From contig NC_092579.1 in assembly GCF_037975245.1 (NCBI RefSeq), forward strand, positions 9,911,001-9,975,000: a DNA stretch of 64,000 nucleotides, in the 5' to 3' direction. This document shows, piece after piece, positions 52,101 through 61,635 of the stretch (the stretch's first letter is position 1; each line of letters begins with the position of its first letter). A model generated the notes under the pieces. The model saw only the letters and a list, made by a program, of their open reading frames with translations. It made no database searches and was not told the DNA's origin. The translations under genes were made by a program, and so were the position numbers. The stretch comes from Apostichopus japonicus. Lineage: Eukaryota; Echinodermata; Holothuroidea; Aspidochirotida; Stichopodidae.

Positions 52101-53936
52101 CGATAATAATAATATCAGTTTAACCATTGAAAAACACATTGCAAATTATTCTTCTTTCAGTAGGTGCCCGAAAAATTCTCAGCATATTGCCCGAATTTTC
52201 ACCCAAAAAAATTGAAAAACACACTGCAAATTTTTCTTCTTTTAGTAGGTGCCCGAAAAATTCTCAGCATTTTGCCCGAATTTTCACCAAAAAAAATTGA
52301 AAAACACACCCAGCCTCCGACACCTATGAGAATGCCATTTAGAAACCAAGAAAGATTAGATGTCCTATTTTTTCAATGATTAGATTAATAATTGACCTTC
52401 ATGTCCTTACCATTGAGTAGCCCTTAGGAAAATGGCTCCCATCGCTGTGGAAAACTTGTGTTAAGGCACTTTTCCCAACTGCTGCATCTCCTAAGCCAAA
52501 ATAAAAATAAAAAAATTTAAATATTCTGATAATCTCTTGTCATTTGGTCATCTATATACCATACTCTGTAACTAGTGTAAGACAATATTACAATACAATT
52601 GTCCTTCACCACTTGACCTGACTTAACCTTAATTGGGAGGTACGGCTTAATCAAACTGATGGCCCCAGTGGCAAATTGCAGCCATTGCCCATTTCCACTT
52701 GTTGTAATACCCTTAAAACCATACTTTCATCAAGTCGCTATAGGTACCTGTCTCGATCAGGGCCCAAAGATTGTCCTCAACTCCAGCTATCATTTTACAA
52801 ATGATTCATGAATATGGTTGATAGTTCCTCAAAGCTACTTTACTGAACTCCAACTAATTTCATGATCATTTGTGGTGCCAAACACTACACTAAGACAGCA
52901 TGATGAATTCAAAAACTTAGCATGATTTGACTGTTTAGATTAGAATGCACAGCCTAGGACTAGGCTCTAGATGCAAATCTATACTTTCCTTCATGGCTTG
53001 AAAAGTCTCTCAACTCACTGGCTGTGACTGGGTGACTAAGCAAGTGCACCATGCTCATTTGACAGACAATCACATTAATAGCCACAACCAGTTGCTATAC
53101 CAAAGGGTGCCAAATTGAAAAACAGTGATGTTGGTAAGTCCAAGAAGATAAAGTTTGGCGATGCATTCAGAAATTGCTGTTTGCAAAATGATTGGCTAGA
53201 CCTAGTGTCAGTAGCCTAAAACACATGTAGGCCTAGGTTTTTCCTAGGCTAACCAAGGCTAATATTATTGACAGGTAGCCTAACTAATTTACTAAAAATA
53301 AAATACTAGGTTACTGCTACTACTTATACTAAGTTACTATAGGCTAAGCTATTGACATTGTCAATTAACTGTGACTGTCCGTGACAATTTGAGTGCTATG
53401 TGTTAGGCATATGTTAGCTAAGCCAAAACCTACAACGTGAAGTACAATCTTGGCCCTATACTTGTATGACTGATTTACGCCATGAATTAGGCCTAGGCCA
53501 AATATTATAGCTTACTAGGCCTAGCCTAGTTCCTGTGTACAAAAACTGTTATACATTTTGCACTTGCATAGCCCAGTTTGCATGCCATTTTGCAATACGA
53601 TACCAGATAAATATTCCCTGTAAGGAATCATGATCGTGGCTAATAATATTGTCCAAACTTAGGCCTAACGTGAAGACTTATATTATTACTACTATGTAAC
53701 TTAAAGTAGTCCTAATGTTAAGCTATCGGTACTCAAAACTGTTAGAATATGGGCAAGCCTATCAAGGTATAAGAAAAGTTCAGACAGTGACTGTTGACAG
53801 ACGAGCGCTCACTAGCAACACAAGTTTCATAATGTCATTACTTTTAAAATTTTGCAGGTTAGTGCCAAAATAAGAACAGTTCAATGGTAAACAACATACC
53901 AACAACGATTAATTTCGCTCGTAAAACAACCGACAT
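43128..53936 (-). CDS. IFT27: IFT27 (RABL4), Rab-like GTPase of intraflagellar transport complex B, complete, 7 exons
   Basis: Small GTPase that pairs with IFT25 in the IFT-B complex and supports export of BBSome cargo from cilia. Exons 5' to 3': 53936-53900, 52490-52411, 47369-47310, 46879-46820, 45263-45149, 44432-44323, 43229-43128. All are GT-AG with agreeing phases. The CDS is 564 nt, 187 residues; human is 186. The P-loop is GDAAVGKS (residues 13-20). G3 is DSAGKE (65-70), with Lys where Rab proteins have the catalytic Gln, as in other IFT27 proteins. G4 is NKTD (123-126). G5 is near ECSA (151-154). The C-terminus lacks prenylation cysteines, as expected. Intron 2 is swollen by a Gypsy element in the same orientation. 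A match to the RFX X-box consensus lies 45 bp upstream of the ATG. IFT25 is not in the window. Confidence 0.95.
43230..44322 (-). other. IFT27 intron 6
   Basis: Holds the third GCGC-TTAGATAGT repeat (43470-43625), a second X-box-like site GTCTCCATGGAAAC at 43751-43764, a triplicated GGAGAACGTT-type short repeat at 44031-44072, and a G-tract at 44137-44146. Confidence 0.75.
43470..43625 (+). repeat. Dispersed repeat, GCGC-TTAGATAGT family, copy 3
   Basis: Shares TTTCCGGCGATCTAGGGAG, CTGTACGCTCCATGCCAAC and TGGTGGCGCTCCGCTTAGAT with copies 1 and 2. The end CCCCTAGCTCCTCCACTG differs. Confidence 0.75.
44433..46819 (-). other. IFT27 introns 4 and 5 (with exon 5 between them)
   Basis: Intron 5 (44433-45148) shows nothing beyond AT-rich sequence. 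Intron 4 (45264-46819) holds the nested inverted repeat at 46205-46368 and a partial copy of its arm at about 46077-46106. Confidence 0.75.
46205..46368. mobile_element. Fold-back (MITE-like) element with 46-bp arms and a nested inner hairpin
   Basis: The arm at 46205-46250 (GGGTTAATCAACGGTCTAGC, then GTGCGTTACTCACATGATTA) pairs with 46323-46368 with 2 mismatches in 46. The 72-bp centre contains GATGCACTCGGGC facing GCCCTCGTGCATC, a second hairpin. An extra copy of the GTGAGTAACGCACG part lies near 46086. This looks like a miniature inverted-repeat element with no coding capacity. Confidence 0.85.
46880..47309 (-). other. IFT27 intron 3
   Basis: AT-rich. It has a TTTATTTATTCCAG stretch near 46983 that resembles one near 12000 (TTTATTCCAGTATAAAT), possibly the end of an interspersed repeat. 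It also contains an ATATATATA run at 47096-47105. No gene. Confidence 0.6.
47495..50129 (-). pseudogene. Gypsy pol (protease-RT-RNase H), frameshifted and truncated
   Basis: The retropepsin motif VDTGSD lies at about 49934-49917, followed by a long linker. The RT contains the FSTIDLIYGYHQ, AFITPFGLYQY and LPYA-like MPFGLCNAP blocks and the active site YLDDILVYS (YLDD codons at 48644-48633). Coding is intact to about 48396, where RSFL jumps to a frame encoding SFYRRFVPGFSKIAG; comparison with the family points to loss of about 8 nt. RNase H follows with DASHQGLGAVLF, the SSMKLEMLG glutamate and FTDNNPLAHL, and the family GKANGAADGLSRKP end. It stops near 47495 in the pre-integrase linker. Gag and pol overlap by 58 nt in the -1 frame. 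It cannot encode a full polyprotein. Confidence 0.93.
50072..51025 (-). CDS. Gypsy gag, 317 residues, intact frame
   Basis: Capsid/nucleocapsid precursor of the retrotransposon. It begins MADLDEMRQRLDELEKELVE, a heptad-rich coiled coil. A retrotransposon-gag capsid region follows (VENQDVLSFIEEAKAALRLR; FELLKETFGERRS; FRDGLSDMVLRREVKRL). It ends with one CCHC zinc knuckle, CYRCHKRGHYASEC, at about residues 287-300 (50167-50126). The stop codon TAG at 50074-50072 directly follows a GGGAAAC heptamer. The frame is open throughout, in contrast to the broken pol, so decay is probably recent. Confidence 0.93.
   Translation of the reverse strand: MADLDEMRQRLDELEKELVEAKKGSSERPGVVYLLPKEKKLRSFSGVENQDVLSFIEEAKAALRLRKLEDQDASEFVIAHLEGSARQEVKHRPQSDVSDPKKLFELLKETFGERRSLSCLMRELCNRVQRDGESVSTYAFALMKLSEKLKTFDGAPDVEGTLKEQFRDGLSDMVLRREVKRLMKDNATLSFIALRDWALDMSEESSNLPRRKAQKPGVYGMEATPNPQFSAILETLVATVEKQTGILQELKNDQTALSKRVETLEMTGRTTEGRRTRQRGDKSQIGCYRCHKRGHYASECPNPVPIPGPSNRTGQGN
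50075..50081 (-). promoter_or_regulatory. -1 ribosomal frameshift heptamer GGGAAAC at the gag stop
   Basis: In gag phase the sequence reads G-GGA-AAC-TAG. This fits X-XXY-YYZ exactly. Slipping back by one gives GGG-AAA-CTA-GGA and continues in the pol frame with no stop. GGGAAAC is an established slippery sequence in other retroelements. Confidence 0.8.
51088..51104 (-). other. Primer-binding site candidate
   Basis: TGGTAGTACGAGTGGGG starts 2 nt inside the LTR end. It begins with TGG, complementary to the CCA tail of a tRNA. Which tRNA is not determined. Confidence 0.65.
51107..51502 (-). repeat. Single LTR (396 bp) of the Gypsy element
   Basis: On the minus strand it runs from TGTAAGTAACAAG to GGCTTTACA. 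It has TG...CA ends and a short inverted repeat (TGTAA/TTACA). An AATAAA poly(A) signal lies at 51221-51216. The right boundary at 51502 was chosen from the TG end and the inverted repeat; with no second LTR it is an inference. Confidence 0.7.
51867..52041. mobile_element. Fold-back element with GCGCGC arms
   Basis: AAATATAACCAAAATTTTCC, GCGCACTCCGCGCGCG and TTCAACATCTTAATG on the left face their reverse complements on the right (CACATTAAGTTGTAGAA, CGTGCGCGAAGCGCGCG, AAAATTTTGGTTATATTT). Arms are about 50 bp and the centre is 60-70 bp of AT-rich DNA. A related single arm is at 31528-31590. Confidence 0.8.
52126..52310 (+). repeat. 85-bp tandem repeat, 2 copies plus the start of a third
   Basis: ATTGAAAAACACA begins at 52126, 52211 and 52296. 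Each unit contains TTCTTCTTT(C/T)AGTAGGTGCC, CGAAAAATTCTCAGCAT and TTGCCCGAATTTTCACC. It lies 100 bp from IFT27 exon 2. Confidence 0.9.
52491..53899 (-). other. IFT27 intron 1
   Basis: GT-AG intron splitting the first P-loop Gly codon. It is AT-rich with many TAGGCCTAGG-like short words and no long repeat or coding sequence. Confidence 0.75.
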
Positions 53937-56260
53937 TTTCCTAATTGTGTCACGTTAGTTGCTACTTCAGCTGCGTCTTCGTTGCTTGGTAGCAGACGCT
54001 CATTTCAGGAATGTCTGAGAAACCCATGTGAAGATGGAAACAGTTTTGCTAGAGCGCCATCACTTAAGAAAGTTGATCCGTCGAGCTTAGATTCGCATAT
54101 AATAATATATTTTATCTCTCTGCAGTTTTAAAACTGCATAAAATTCTCGCAATAAATCGAGCCATTATCTTCCGATGCAGCAAAAGCCTAGAACGACGGT
54201 TGCGAAGAAGCCCAGTTCTTCGGCGAATGTAACACTTGAATAATACCACATTGTTTATGACTGTTACGACGTAACACCCGGAGACAATTATTCGCTAAAA
54301 GTTTGCAGTCGTTCAATCAACTTCGCATTTTACGTCCAAAAATGTATATAGGTATAATAGGCTATGCATAATTTAGCTAAATAATGCTTTAGTCGCATAT
54401 CATTCATATTATTCTAAAAGCAACATATTCTGCACAGAAAGTGCTCTTATAATTCAAGATCGTTACAGATATGCCACTTTAAAGTTTAATTTACGGTGTT
54501 TTGTTCATTGGGTACGGACAAATTTCCTTTAAATGTTTATTCATTAATAATGTTAATAATGTTCAAACCCGTTGGCATTTCAATCTTACTTTTATACCCC
54601 TTTAGCAGTTGTTACGATATTTCGCATGTATAAAGTTGGTATGCTGTCCTTGGGCTAGTAAGTTTCCATTAAATTTGTACGTCATTCTAGTTTTTAAACA
54701 ACGACATCATTACATTACATAGAAACCAAGCGGACGGCGGCAAAAAAGTGAAGGAAAAATCATGCATCGCTTGATGTTACTCACAAGGACTGTTACAAAC
54801 ACTATAAATGGCATGCAACTCACACTCCTAGAACTATGAAGGAAATTTACAAGAACGTGCTGTCAGTTTCTGAAATTTATTTTTCCATTTTTTGCACAAT
54901 TAGCATCTGTTCTTCTGTCTATTATGTTAACATGCCCTCAGACTGAAGATTCTGCTTAAAAAAAAAACCGTTTGGCCGTTAAAATCTTATGTTAAGACAA
55001 ATCAGTAACATTTTATCGGGAAAGTGTACACTATATATGTAGACTATTCATTCTATAAATTTTCCTTGCAAGTTATACCTGCATTTAATGAATTTTTTAC
55101 CATCATGAAGAACTTCGGATTATATTGTCATCTATATGTCTATACCTATTCTTCCAAGGCCTTCAATTTTGACCTTATTCACTAAATGAACTCCATCACA
55201 TGCTTAAGCCTCGTATTTGCATCTTTTAAATTCCCTACTAAGTGAGTCAATATTTGAGCTTTTCAGTATGTTACGCAAGACCTTTACGAAAGATTCCTCA
55301 TCTAAAAACCTGTCGAAGGACCGGATCGATATTTCACTATTCATTGTTAATCTCTCGTTATCCATCAAGGTAGAGTGTAACAATCCAATTGCTTTGTGAT
55401 TCTTGATGATGTCTGAATAATAGATGAGGTGGGTTAATTCATTTCCTTCCAAAAATGGGGGTGTCAATATTTATGTGATTGTTCATGAATCTTAAGTTGG
55501 CACTCATATTGTGAGATTTTCCCATCTTAATGTGACATATGTGTATTCATTATTAAATTTTCCAAGATAAACTTATATGACATGTATTAATATTTCTTAT
55601 CAGGTTAATATTTAAGCGAGATTTTCAAAATACAATTTGAGGTTACCTATGTAGAAAATGACATCGTCCTTATGCTATTGATGATGTAGTATGGATTGAG
55701 TAATAGGTACATGAAGAGACCGCATAACCTGAATAGTGTTTCTGATTTTGAAGACAAACAAGTTGTATTTAAATTCTGTCTGTTTTTCTTTCTTCCGGAG
55801 GAAGGATATCCTACGAGTAAAGGCTAAATTTTATTGAATATCGTTGATTCTTTTTCCAATACACAGAGGTCCGTTTCTCGACGTTTGCAGGCGGCTCCTT
55901 TTTTAACTCCTATACCCGGATTATATTTGGAATTCACAAACCGTTACGGTACTTTCTTCGTCATAAAGAAGAAGCTAATTAGAATATTTCGTTTATTAGC
56001 TAAAACGTTTAGTATCAATTGAGTATACGAATTGTTTTTTCCGTTGATTATTGCACAAACTAATGACTACGGAACGATGAAATGTGTTTCTGTTCGGAAA
56101 TATCTTCGGCGTTTCGGAGGCCAGTTCGATGTTCCGAAAGAGCTTTTCACATGAGTACGTTTCCGGACGGTAGGATATAAATCCTTATACATCAGTAAGT
56201 TATCAACTGTAAAAGCGAGGCCGTAAATGATCTTGGCTTAAAGTGTTTTTCCTTCACAAA
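53937..56260. other. Divergent IFT27-Kir intergenic region (2.3 kb)
   Basis: It includes the IFT27 promoter with the X-box match at 53981-53993 and the Kir 5' flank. The rest is AT-rich with no mobile element. A Kir 5' UTR exon may lie here, but no splice site decides it. Confidence 0.7.
53981..53993 (-). promoter_or_regulatory. RFX X-box candidate in the IFT27 promoter
   Basis: On the IFT27 strand it reads GCTACC-A-AGCAAC, 45 bp upstream of the ATG. It fits RYYNYY-N-RRNRAC fully and GTNRCC-N-RGYAAC at 11 of 12. RFX factors drive ciliary genes, IFT genes included. The degenerate form occurs by chance about once per 700 bp when both strands and all spacings are counted, so its position and the gene's identity carry the weight. 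Confidence 0.5.
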
Positions 56261-57544
56261 ATGTCTGACTTTCGTCATAGTCAAAGCCTACAAAACACTA
56301 GCTTCTGCAGCGAGGCCAATAACCACAGCGATTTGAATCACCTGGTGAAACTCAACCATCAATCTACCAACCATGTAGATATGACGTCACATATCGGATC
56401 CTCCAACCTGTCGATTAGAAGTTCTCCGGTTCCTGGGAAAAGTACGAGATTGATAACCAAAAGAGGGAACTTGAACGTGGAATTTGATAGCAGGGTACGT
56501 TGCTGGATTTTTCGGTATTTGAGAGATATTTTTACAACATCGGTTGATCTACCGTGGAGATATAACATTTTATTTGTTTCGGCATGTTTCCTCTGCAGCT
56601 GGTTGTTCTTTGGTGCTATATATTACGTGATAGTTTTGTTAAGAGGAGACTTGGCGAATCTTGACAATCCCGACTGGAGACCTTGCTTTAGAAACTTTTA
56701 CGATTGGAAATCGGCTTTATTATACAGTATAGAAGCGCAGACGACAATCGGGTTTGGATTTCGGTCCCCGACCGAGAAATGTGGAGAAGCTATCTTCGTC
56801 TTAATCTTACAAACACTTTGCGCTCAGTTCTTGGAGGCTTTCGTAATAGGTACATTCATCGGCAAATTTAGCAGGCCGAAATTACGAGCTAATACTCTAA
56901 TGTTTAGTAAGCAAGCGGTCATAAACAGAGAAGATGGAAAGTTAGTATTCAGCTTCCGGGTCGGTGACCTTAGAGTTAAAAGCCCAATCGTGGAAGGCCA
57001 CGTCAGATTGCATATGTTACGTCATCATATAACAAAGGAAGGTTCATTCTTTCCATATCGTGTTTTCGATATGAACATCGGCCACGACACAGGATTGGAT
57101 AGAGTATTTCTCGTTTGGCCGTTACTTGTGACTCACGTGATTGACGAAGAGAGCCCTCTATACGATATATCGCGAGAAGATCTGTCCTTCTCTGAATTTG
57201 AAATAGTGGCCATTTTTGAAGGCATAGTTGAGGCCACCGGAACCACGACACAACTAAGAACTTCGTTTTTACCACATGAAATTCTCTGGGGACAAGAATT
57301 CGATAACATTATTTACGAAACGAACGGTAGACATTTTGTTGATTTCAAACGGTTTCATACGACAAGGTTACTTCCGGGGTTTTCAGGTGTGAGTGCAAAA
57401 GCTGAGAAAGAGCAAAGGGACATGACAGAAAATACCGAAATGAGGGGACCGGTTTGGCAAGAAAGACCGCCAGACATCGAAAGAGTATCGCTGCACCGTA
57501 ACAGTACATTACGAAGACACACCGAAGTAGAATCACGGTTGTGA
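56261..57544 (+). CDS. Inward-rectifier potassium channel (Kir family), intronless
   Basis: Tetrameric two-TM K+ channel of the plasma membrane, 427 residues. N-terminal cytoplasmic domain with RLITKRGN near 63-70; slide helix; TM1 about 101-127; pore helix 149-161; filter TTIGFGFR (161-168) with GFG instead of the common GYG; TM2 about 175-201. Cys142 and Cys174 match the extracellular disulphide. The TM2 rectification site, Asp172 of Kir2.1, is Glu192, predicting polyamine block. RPKLR (205-209) matches the PIP2-contact region. The cytoplasmic beta domain has RVGDLR, IVEGHVR, IDEESPLYD, EGIVEATGTTTQ and HEILWG. The C-terminus ESRL fits a class I PDZ ligand. The ATG at 56261 has A at -3 and is the first ATG in its frame. 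It is nearest to Kir2 by eye, with Kir6-like points; no orthologue symbol is claimed. Confidence 0.95.
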   Translation: MSDFRHSQSLQNTSFCSEANNHSDLNHLVKLNHQSTNHVDMTSHIGSSNLSIRSSPVPGKSTRLITKRGNLNVEFDSRVRCWIFRYLRDIFTTSVDLPWRYNILFVSACFLCSWLFFGAIYYVIVLLRGDLANLDNPDWRPCFRNFYDWKSALLYSIEAQTTIGFGFRSPTEKCGEAIFVLILQTLCAQFLEAFVIGTFIGKFSRPKLRANTLMFSKQAVINREDGKLVFSFRVGDLRVKSPIVEGHVRLHMLRHHITKEGSFFPYRVFDMNIGHDTGLDRVFLVWPLLVTHVIDEESPLYDISREDLSFSEFEIVAIFEGIVEATGTTTQLRTSFLPHEILWGQEFDNIIYETNGRHFVDFKRFHTTRLLPGFSGVSAKAEKEQRDMTENTEMRGPVWQERPPDIERVSLHRNSTLRRHTEVESRL

Positions 57545-57670
57545 CGATGTTTATCGAAAGAGTATAGTCAAATCTTCTTCACTGAGGACTAAGATATATT
57601 GTGTGTTATTATTATGTTTAAACATTGGACGTCTAAATAGAATGACGTGAAAAAGGTAGCGAGTTGTGAT

Positions 57671-57676
57671 AATAAA
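57671..57676 (+). terminator. Poly(A) signal candidate for the Kir gene
   Basis: AATAAA lies 127 nt after the Kir stop codon, the first such hexamer downstream. Confidence 0.45.
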
Positions 57677-59266
57677 CATGAAGACGGGCAAAATTGATTT
57701 GAAGAAATATACGTGGTAGTAGTTAAGCTTAGGTTAACTTCTCTTCGATGTACTGGAGAGAGAAAGAAACATATAAATCCATAACATGCAAAGGTTATAT
57801 ATGATAAATATTGAGTATTGCTGACAAAATATCTACCTCGTAACTGGACAGGGAAACAATTTTTGCAAGGCTGTTTACCTTAAAACATAAAATACCACAA
57901 AGATACATGGTGTTTAACATAAATGTCTTTTATTTTACGACTTTTGTTAATTATTGATATCACCGTTCTGTCGTTTATTCTACACATTTGTTTGGTTTAT
58001 TATAAATAACACGAGTAAACATTCACCCACAAACAAATGCCAACTTGAAACAACAAAAACGACACAACATCGATGAAGTTACGAACTTTCAAATCTGTTA
58101 ACGATAAATGCTTTTGCAATTTTCAGTACTTGAAGAGTAAGTGACGTAATTATTATGACGATTACTCGAACCTGTTAGCCGAATCCGATTATCCGGATAC
58201 ATAATCCTGGATTATTGATTTGGATGTTGGCAATGATATGGTCAATCGCGGTTTCAGGGACATTTTGCATACGTACCTCTGTGAGGTTTACTGTCATTGG
58301 GGTTGGAGGGGGGGGGGGGGGCTTAGATAATTGTAACCGTAACTAGATGGACATGTAAAATTTCTCATTATTTCTGAAATAATGTAAATAAACATTTTCG
58401 GGTAGTAAATGGAGATTTTCAATGAGTTAAATTCATAACAGTACTTAAGTAATTTTTCTTTTCATCTGATAAAAGGATATACAATAATTTAATTTTCCTT
58501 ACAAAGGTTTACATTGTGGTCATTAATTGGTACCTATTAAAAAAAAAATAATAATAATTTATACTATTCATCTGTTTAACTTCAAAGAATTAACATCGCT
58601 TTATCAAAGTATAGAGATCACAGCAAAAGAAAAAAAAATGTATATTGTTCAATATTCTCGAATACTATAGGCTGTAGTTACAGAACGAGCGGAATTAATC
58701 TGCATTACTCTTCAATATATTAGTTACGTACACGCACGTGCGTAGTTAAATTATTCTCAAAATATTCCTCCCATAAGATAATAAATCAGGGCAGCATTGT
58801 TTGACGGAGTATCAGGATCGGTCAGATATAATCAAAACGGCTGGCAGAAGCAATCTATCTTTCAGACGTTTCGTCATTTGCAAGTTTGAATTGAATTTTC
58901 ATGTTCACTTTAAGACAGTTATAAGATGCTCAACACACACAAAAAAAATGATCGCAACTTTGAAAACGTGTTAGCTGTGTTTTTATTTGACCAGATGTGA
59001 CCTATTTTAGTACAGACGCACACGGTATGCCCAAGGAGAAGGTACATGGGTAGGAGCCACATGGATAGGTAACGGTATTACAAAATAGCGGAAGGGTTCT
59101 ATATTTTCGTGGCGAGAGAAATAAATAACTCGTTCATTTTGGAATATTTGTCTATTGAGTACATCGAATGTAACTTGGAAAGGGGAATGTGGTTAATGAA
59201 TTATTATGGTAATGAATAGTAAGATCCATCTACTTTGTGAGTCTTTTTGTCAGTCGTTTCCTCCGT

Positions 59267-59294
<28 letters not shown>
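59267..59294. repeat. TA microsatellite
   Basis: About 14 uninterrupted TA units. Confidence 0.95.
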
Positions 59295-59300
<6 letters not shown>

Positions 59301-61621
59301 TGAATTTTCTATGCAAATTATTGTTTATATTACTTATAGTGATTACATAAATCCATAATTAGCTTTACTCCAGCATTTATACCTAGTGCCATGTTTGATA
59401 ACCTTTTTTTTTTTTTGGCACAAAAATCTCTAAAAAAATAAAAAAAAGTGCATAGTGTTAAATTTACACGAAATAAAATTGGCATAAAATACTGGAAAAA
59501 AATGTTATATTTTATTTTCTAATTTCTACGTATTTATTATTATAGATTTTCCTGAAGCATTTAACTCCCGTTTGTCCGTTTTGACCTTTCACATTTTTGA
59601 GGTAGCCGCTTCTCAGCACCTTGGCTTACATCATGTTTATACTTCGGTAGATCACACTGTACCGCAATGTATCCGAGCAGAGGACAGTGTATATACCAGG
59701 ACAGTGATATCAGCTTCGTTTCGTGCTCACTACTCTCTTCAGGCGGTGCGGTTACCCGCGGTTACCGGTTTAAAATGGTGCCCGTAATAATATGTGCAGC
59801 CCTGAAAATCCCAAGTCGTCATATCTTAACTGTCTCCACCGTTCATCCAGAGTTTGAACATGGGGGAGGAGAACACAAATATTGGCCAATATTCGCCCTA
59901 GGGAGGGATGTAGAGTGAATTGGTTTTATACGTTATGGGGTTAACATGCAAATTAGTGCTATCAATGTAACTACATTTTGTGTAGAACAACCTTAAACTG
60001 TTGTTAATAATACCTTGCATTCGTATGTTATAATATGCAAGACATTTGGAAGAAACTCAGAACGCTATGGTCCTGATTGAATCGCCAAATCACCGCTATG
60101 TTCCAAGTCGTGGATATAAGTATAACTGAAGCGATGAAAATGTGGCATAGGCTATAATGTTATAATTGTCCTAAATCGCATTAGTTTGGACTAACTTAGT
60201 ACCTATCGGCTGATTTGTAATCTTGATCGATAGGTATAATACTAAAATATTCTGGAGAAGTCACGTGGACCATATTTCAAATTGGAAAATATGAAAAATA
60301 CAAGTAATATTTAATAACAGCGCGACGGCCATGTTTGTACTTGCTTCATCGTATTGTTTACACCTAGGCCCCTATATAACCTAGTCACGTGGTTGTATCT
60401 GGCAAAGGTTCACTGCTTTAGTTTATAGTAGTGTTGGTTATATCTAGCATGGTTATATTGTTCATTTGCTATCAATCTTGCAGCCACGCCAAACTTTACT
60501 AATTAATATGTCGGTCGTATATTCGGGTTTTCCGTGACCTTATGACCTTAGGTCACTGAGTCGCAACGAATGGAGTGAGAGAAAAAACATGTTGTACATG
60601 TGCGTCTATGCAAATTTAACTTAAACACTACATAATTATGCCTAAATATTGCGAATCAGTGAGATATATATATTAAATATATCCTTTAAACGCTTTCAGA
60701 ACGCCTAAAGAAATGGACAAGTGCTCTGCATGCGAAGACCGCTAGGCATACGAATGCCCCCGCCCCCCCCCCCCCTCTCCCCCAAAACGCAGGAACACTT
60801 CATGACGATTGAGCTACTACGGTACTGCAGCGTTAACATTACGTCCAGTTATTTGTTATACCGCTTTTGTTTCAACGATTATCCTGTACGTGAGGCATAG
60901 TCTTGAACTATTGAGAAACCATGTAGACCCAAAGCCTGCAGTGGAATGAAGGAATGTCACGATTTTTGCGAAAACCATGATTCAGCATGATATACACACG
61001 TGCAATTTACCCCACGCTACAGTGTTTCACTCCAGCCATATTACGTAATGCAAGGTTTACAGGAAGTGACGTATGTGCGACCGACAGAATCAGATCATAT
61101 ATGTGTATAAATATTTAAATTGATTTTTACAATGTGGATTGACTTAACAGACATTTTTGAGTTGCAAAGAATGCGCTTGGTGTGCAAGAAAAGTAAGGGC
61201 ATTCCTGGTCCACCAAACACAAACTCAATCCTTACACTTACGTCATATATCCAACGATCATTGTTAACTTGGCCATTGCAAGAAGTTACTATTAGTGTAC
61301 CCTAAAGGCCTCCTCTACTACCACGGTAACCTAGCTACCGGTTATGTTTTACTTAGCGGAAGAAAAACACACTCTGGAGACATTGAATTTGGTTGTGTTC
61401 GGAAATTAGACTTTAACAAGCCGTTTCCTGTGGCATAGCGAAGTCGGTGGAATTAATTGAGATTTCTGTTACCGTTTTATTACGTCAAGTTACTTCAGGA
61501 TGTAAAGTTAACGTCATTTCTATCTCGTTAGGGTTAATAGATATATATGTGATTTATATGGAAGGTGTATAGGCTCCGTACGACAGGACTCACTGGCAAG
61601 GACAATTAGACTATTCTAATC

Positions 61622-61635
61622 GTTACCATGGAAAC
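61622..61635. promoter_or_regulatory. Strict RFX X-box, gene unknown
   Basis: GTTACCATGGAAAC fits GTTNCC-AT-RGNAAC at every position and reads on both strands as a near-palindrome. ACGTCA, a CRE half-site, lies 4 bp downstream. It is 4 kb from the Kir gene end, so it may serve a gene to the right of the window. Confidence 0.45.
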
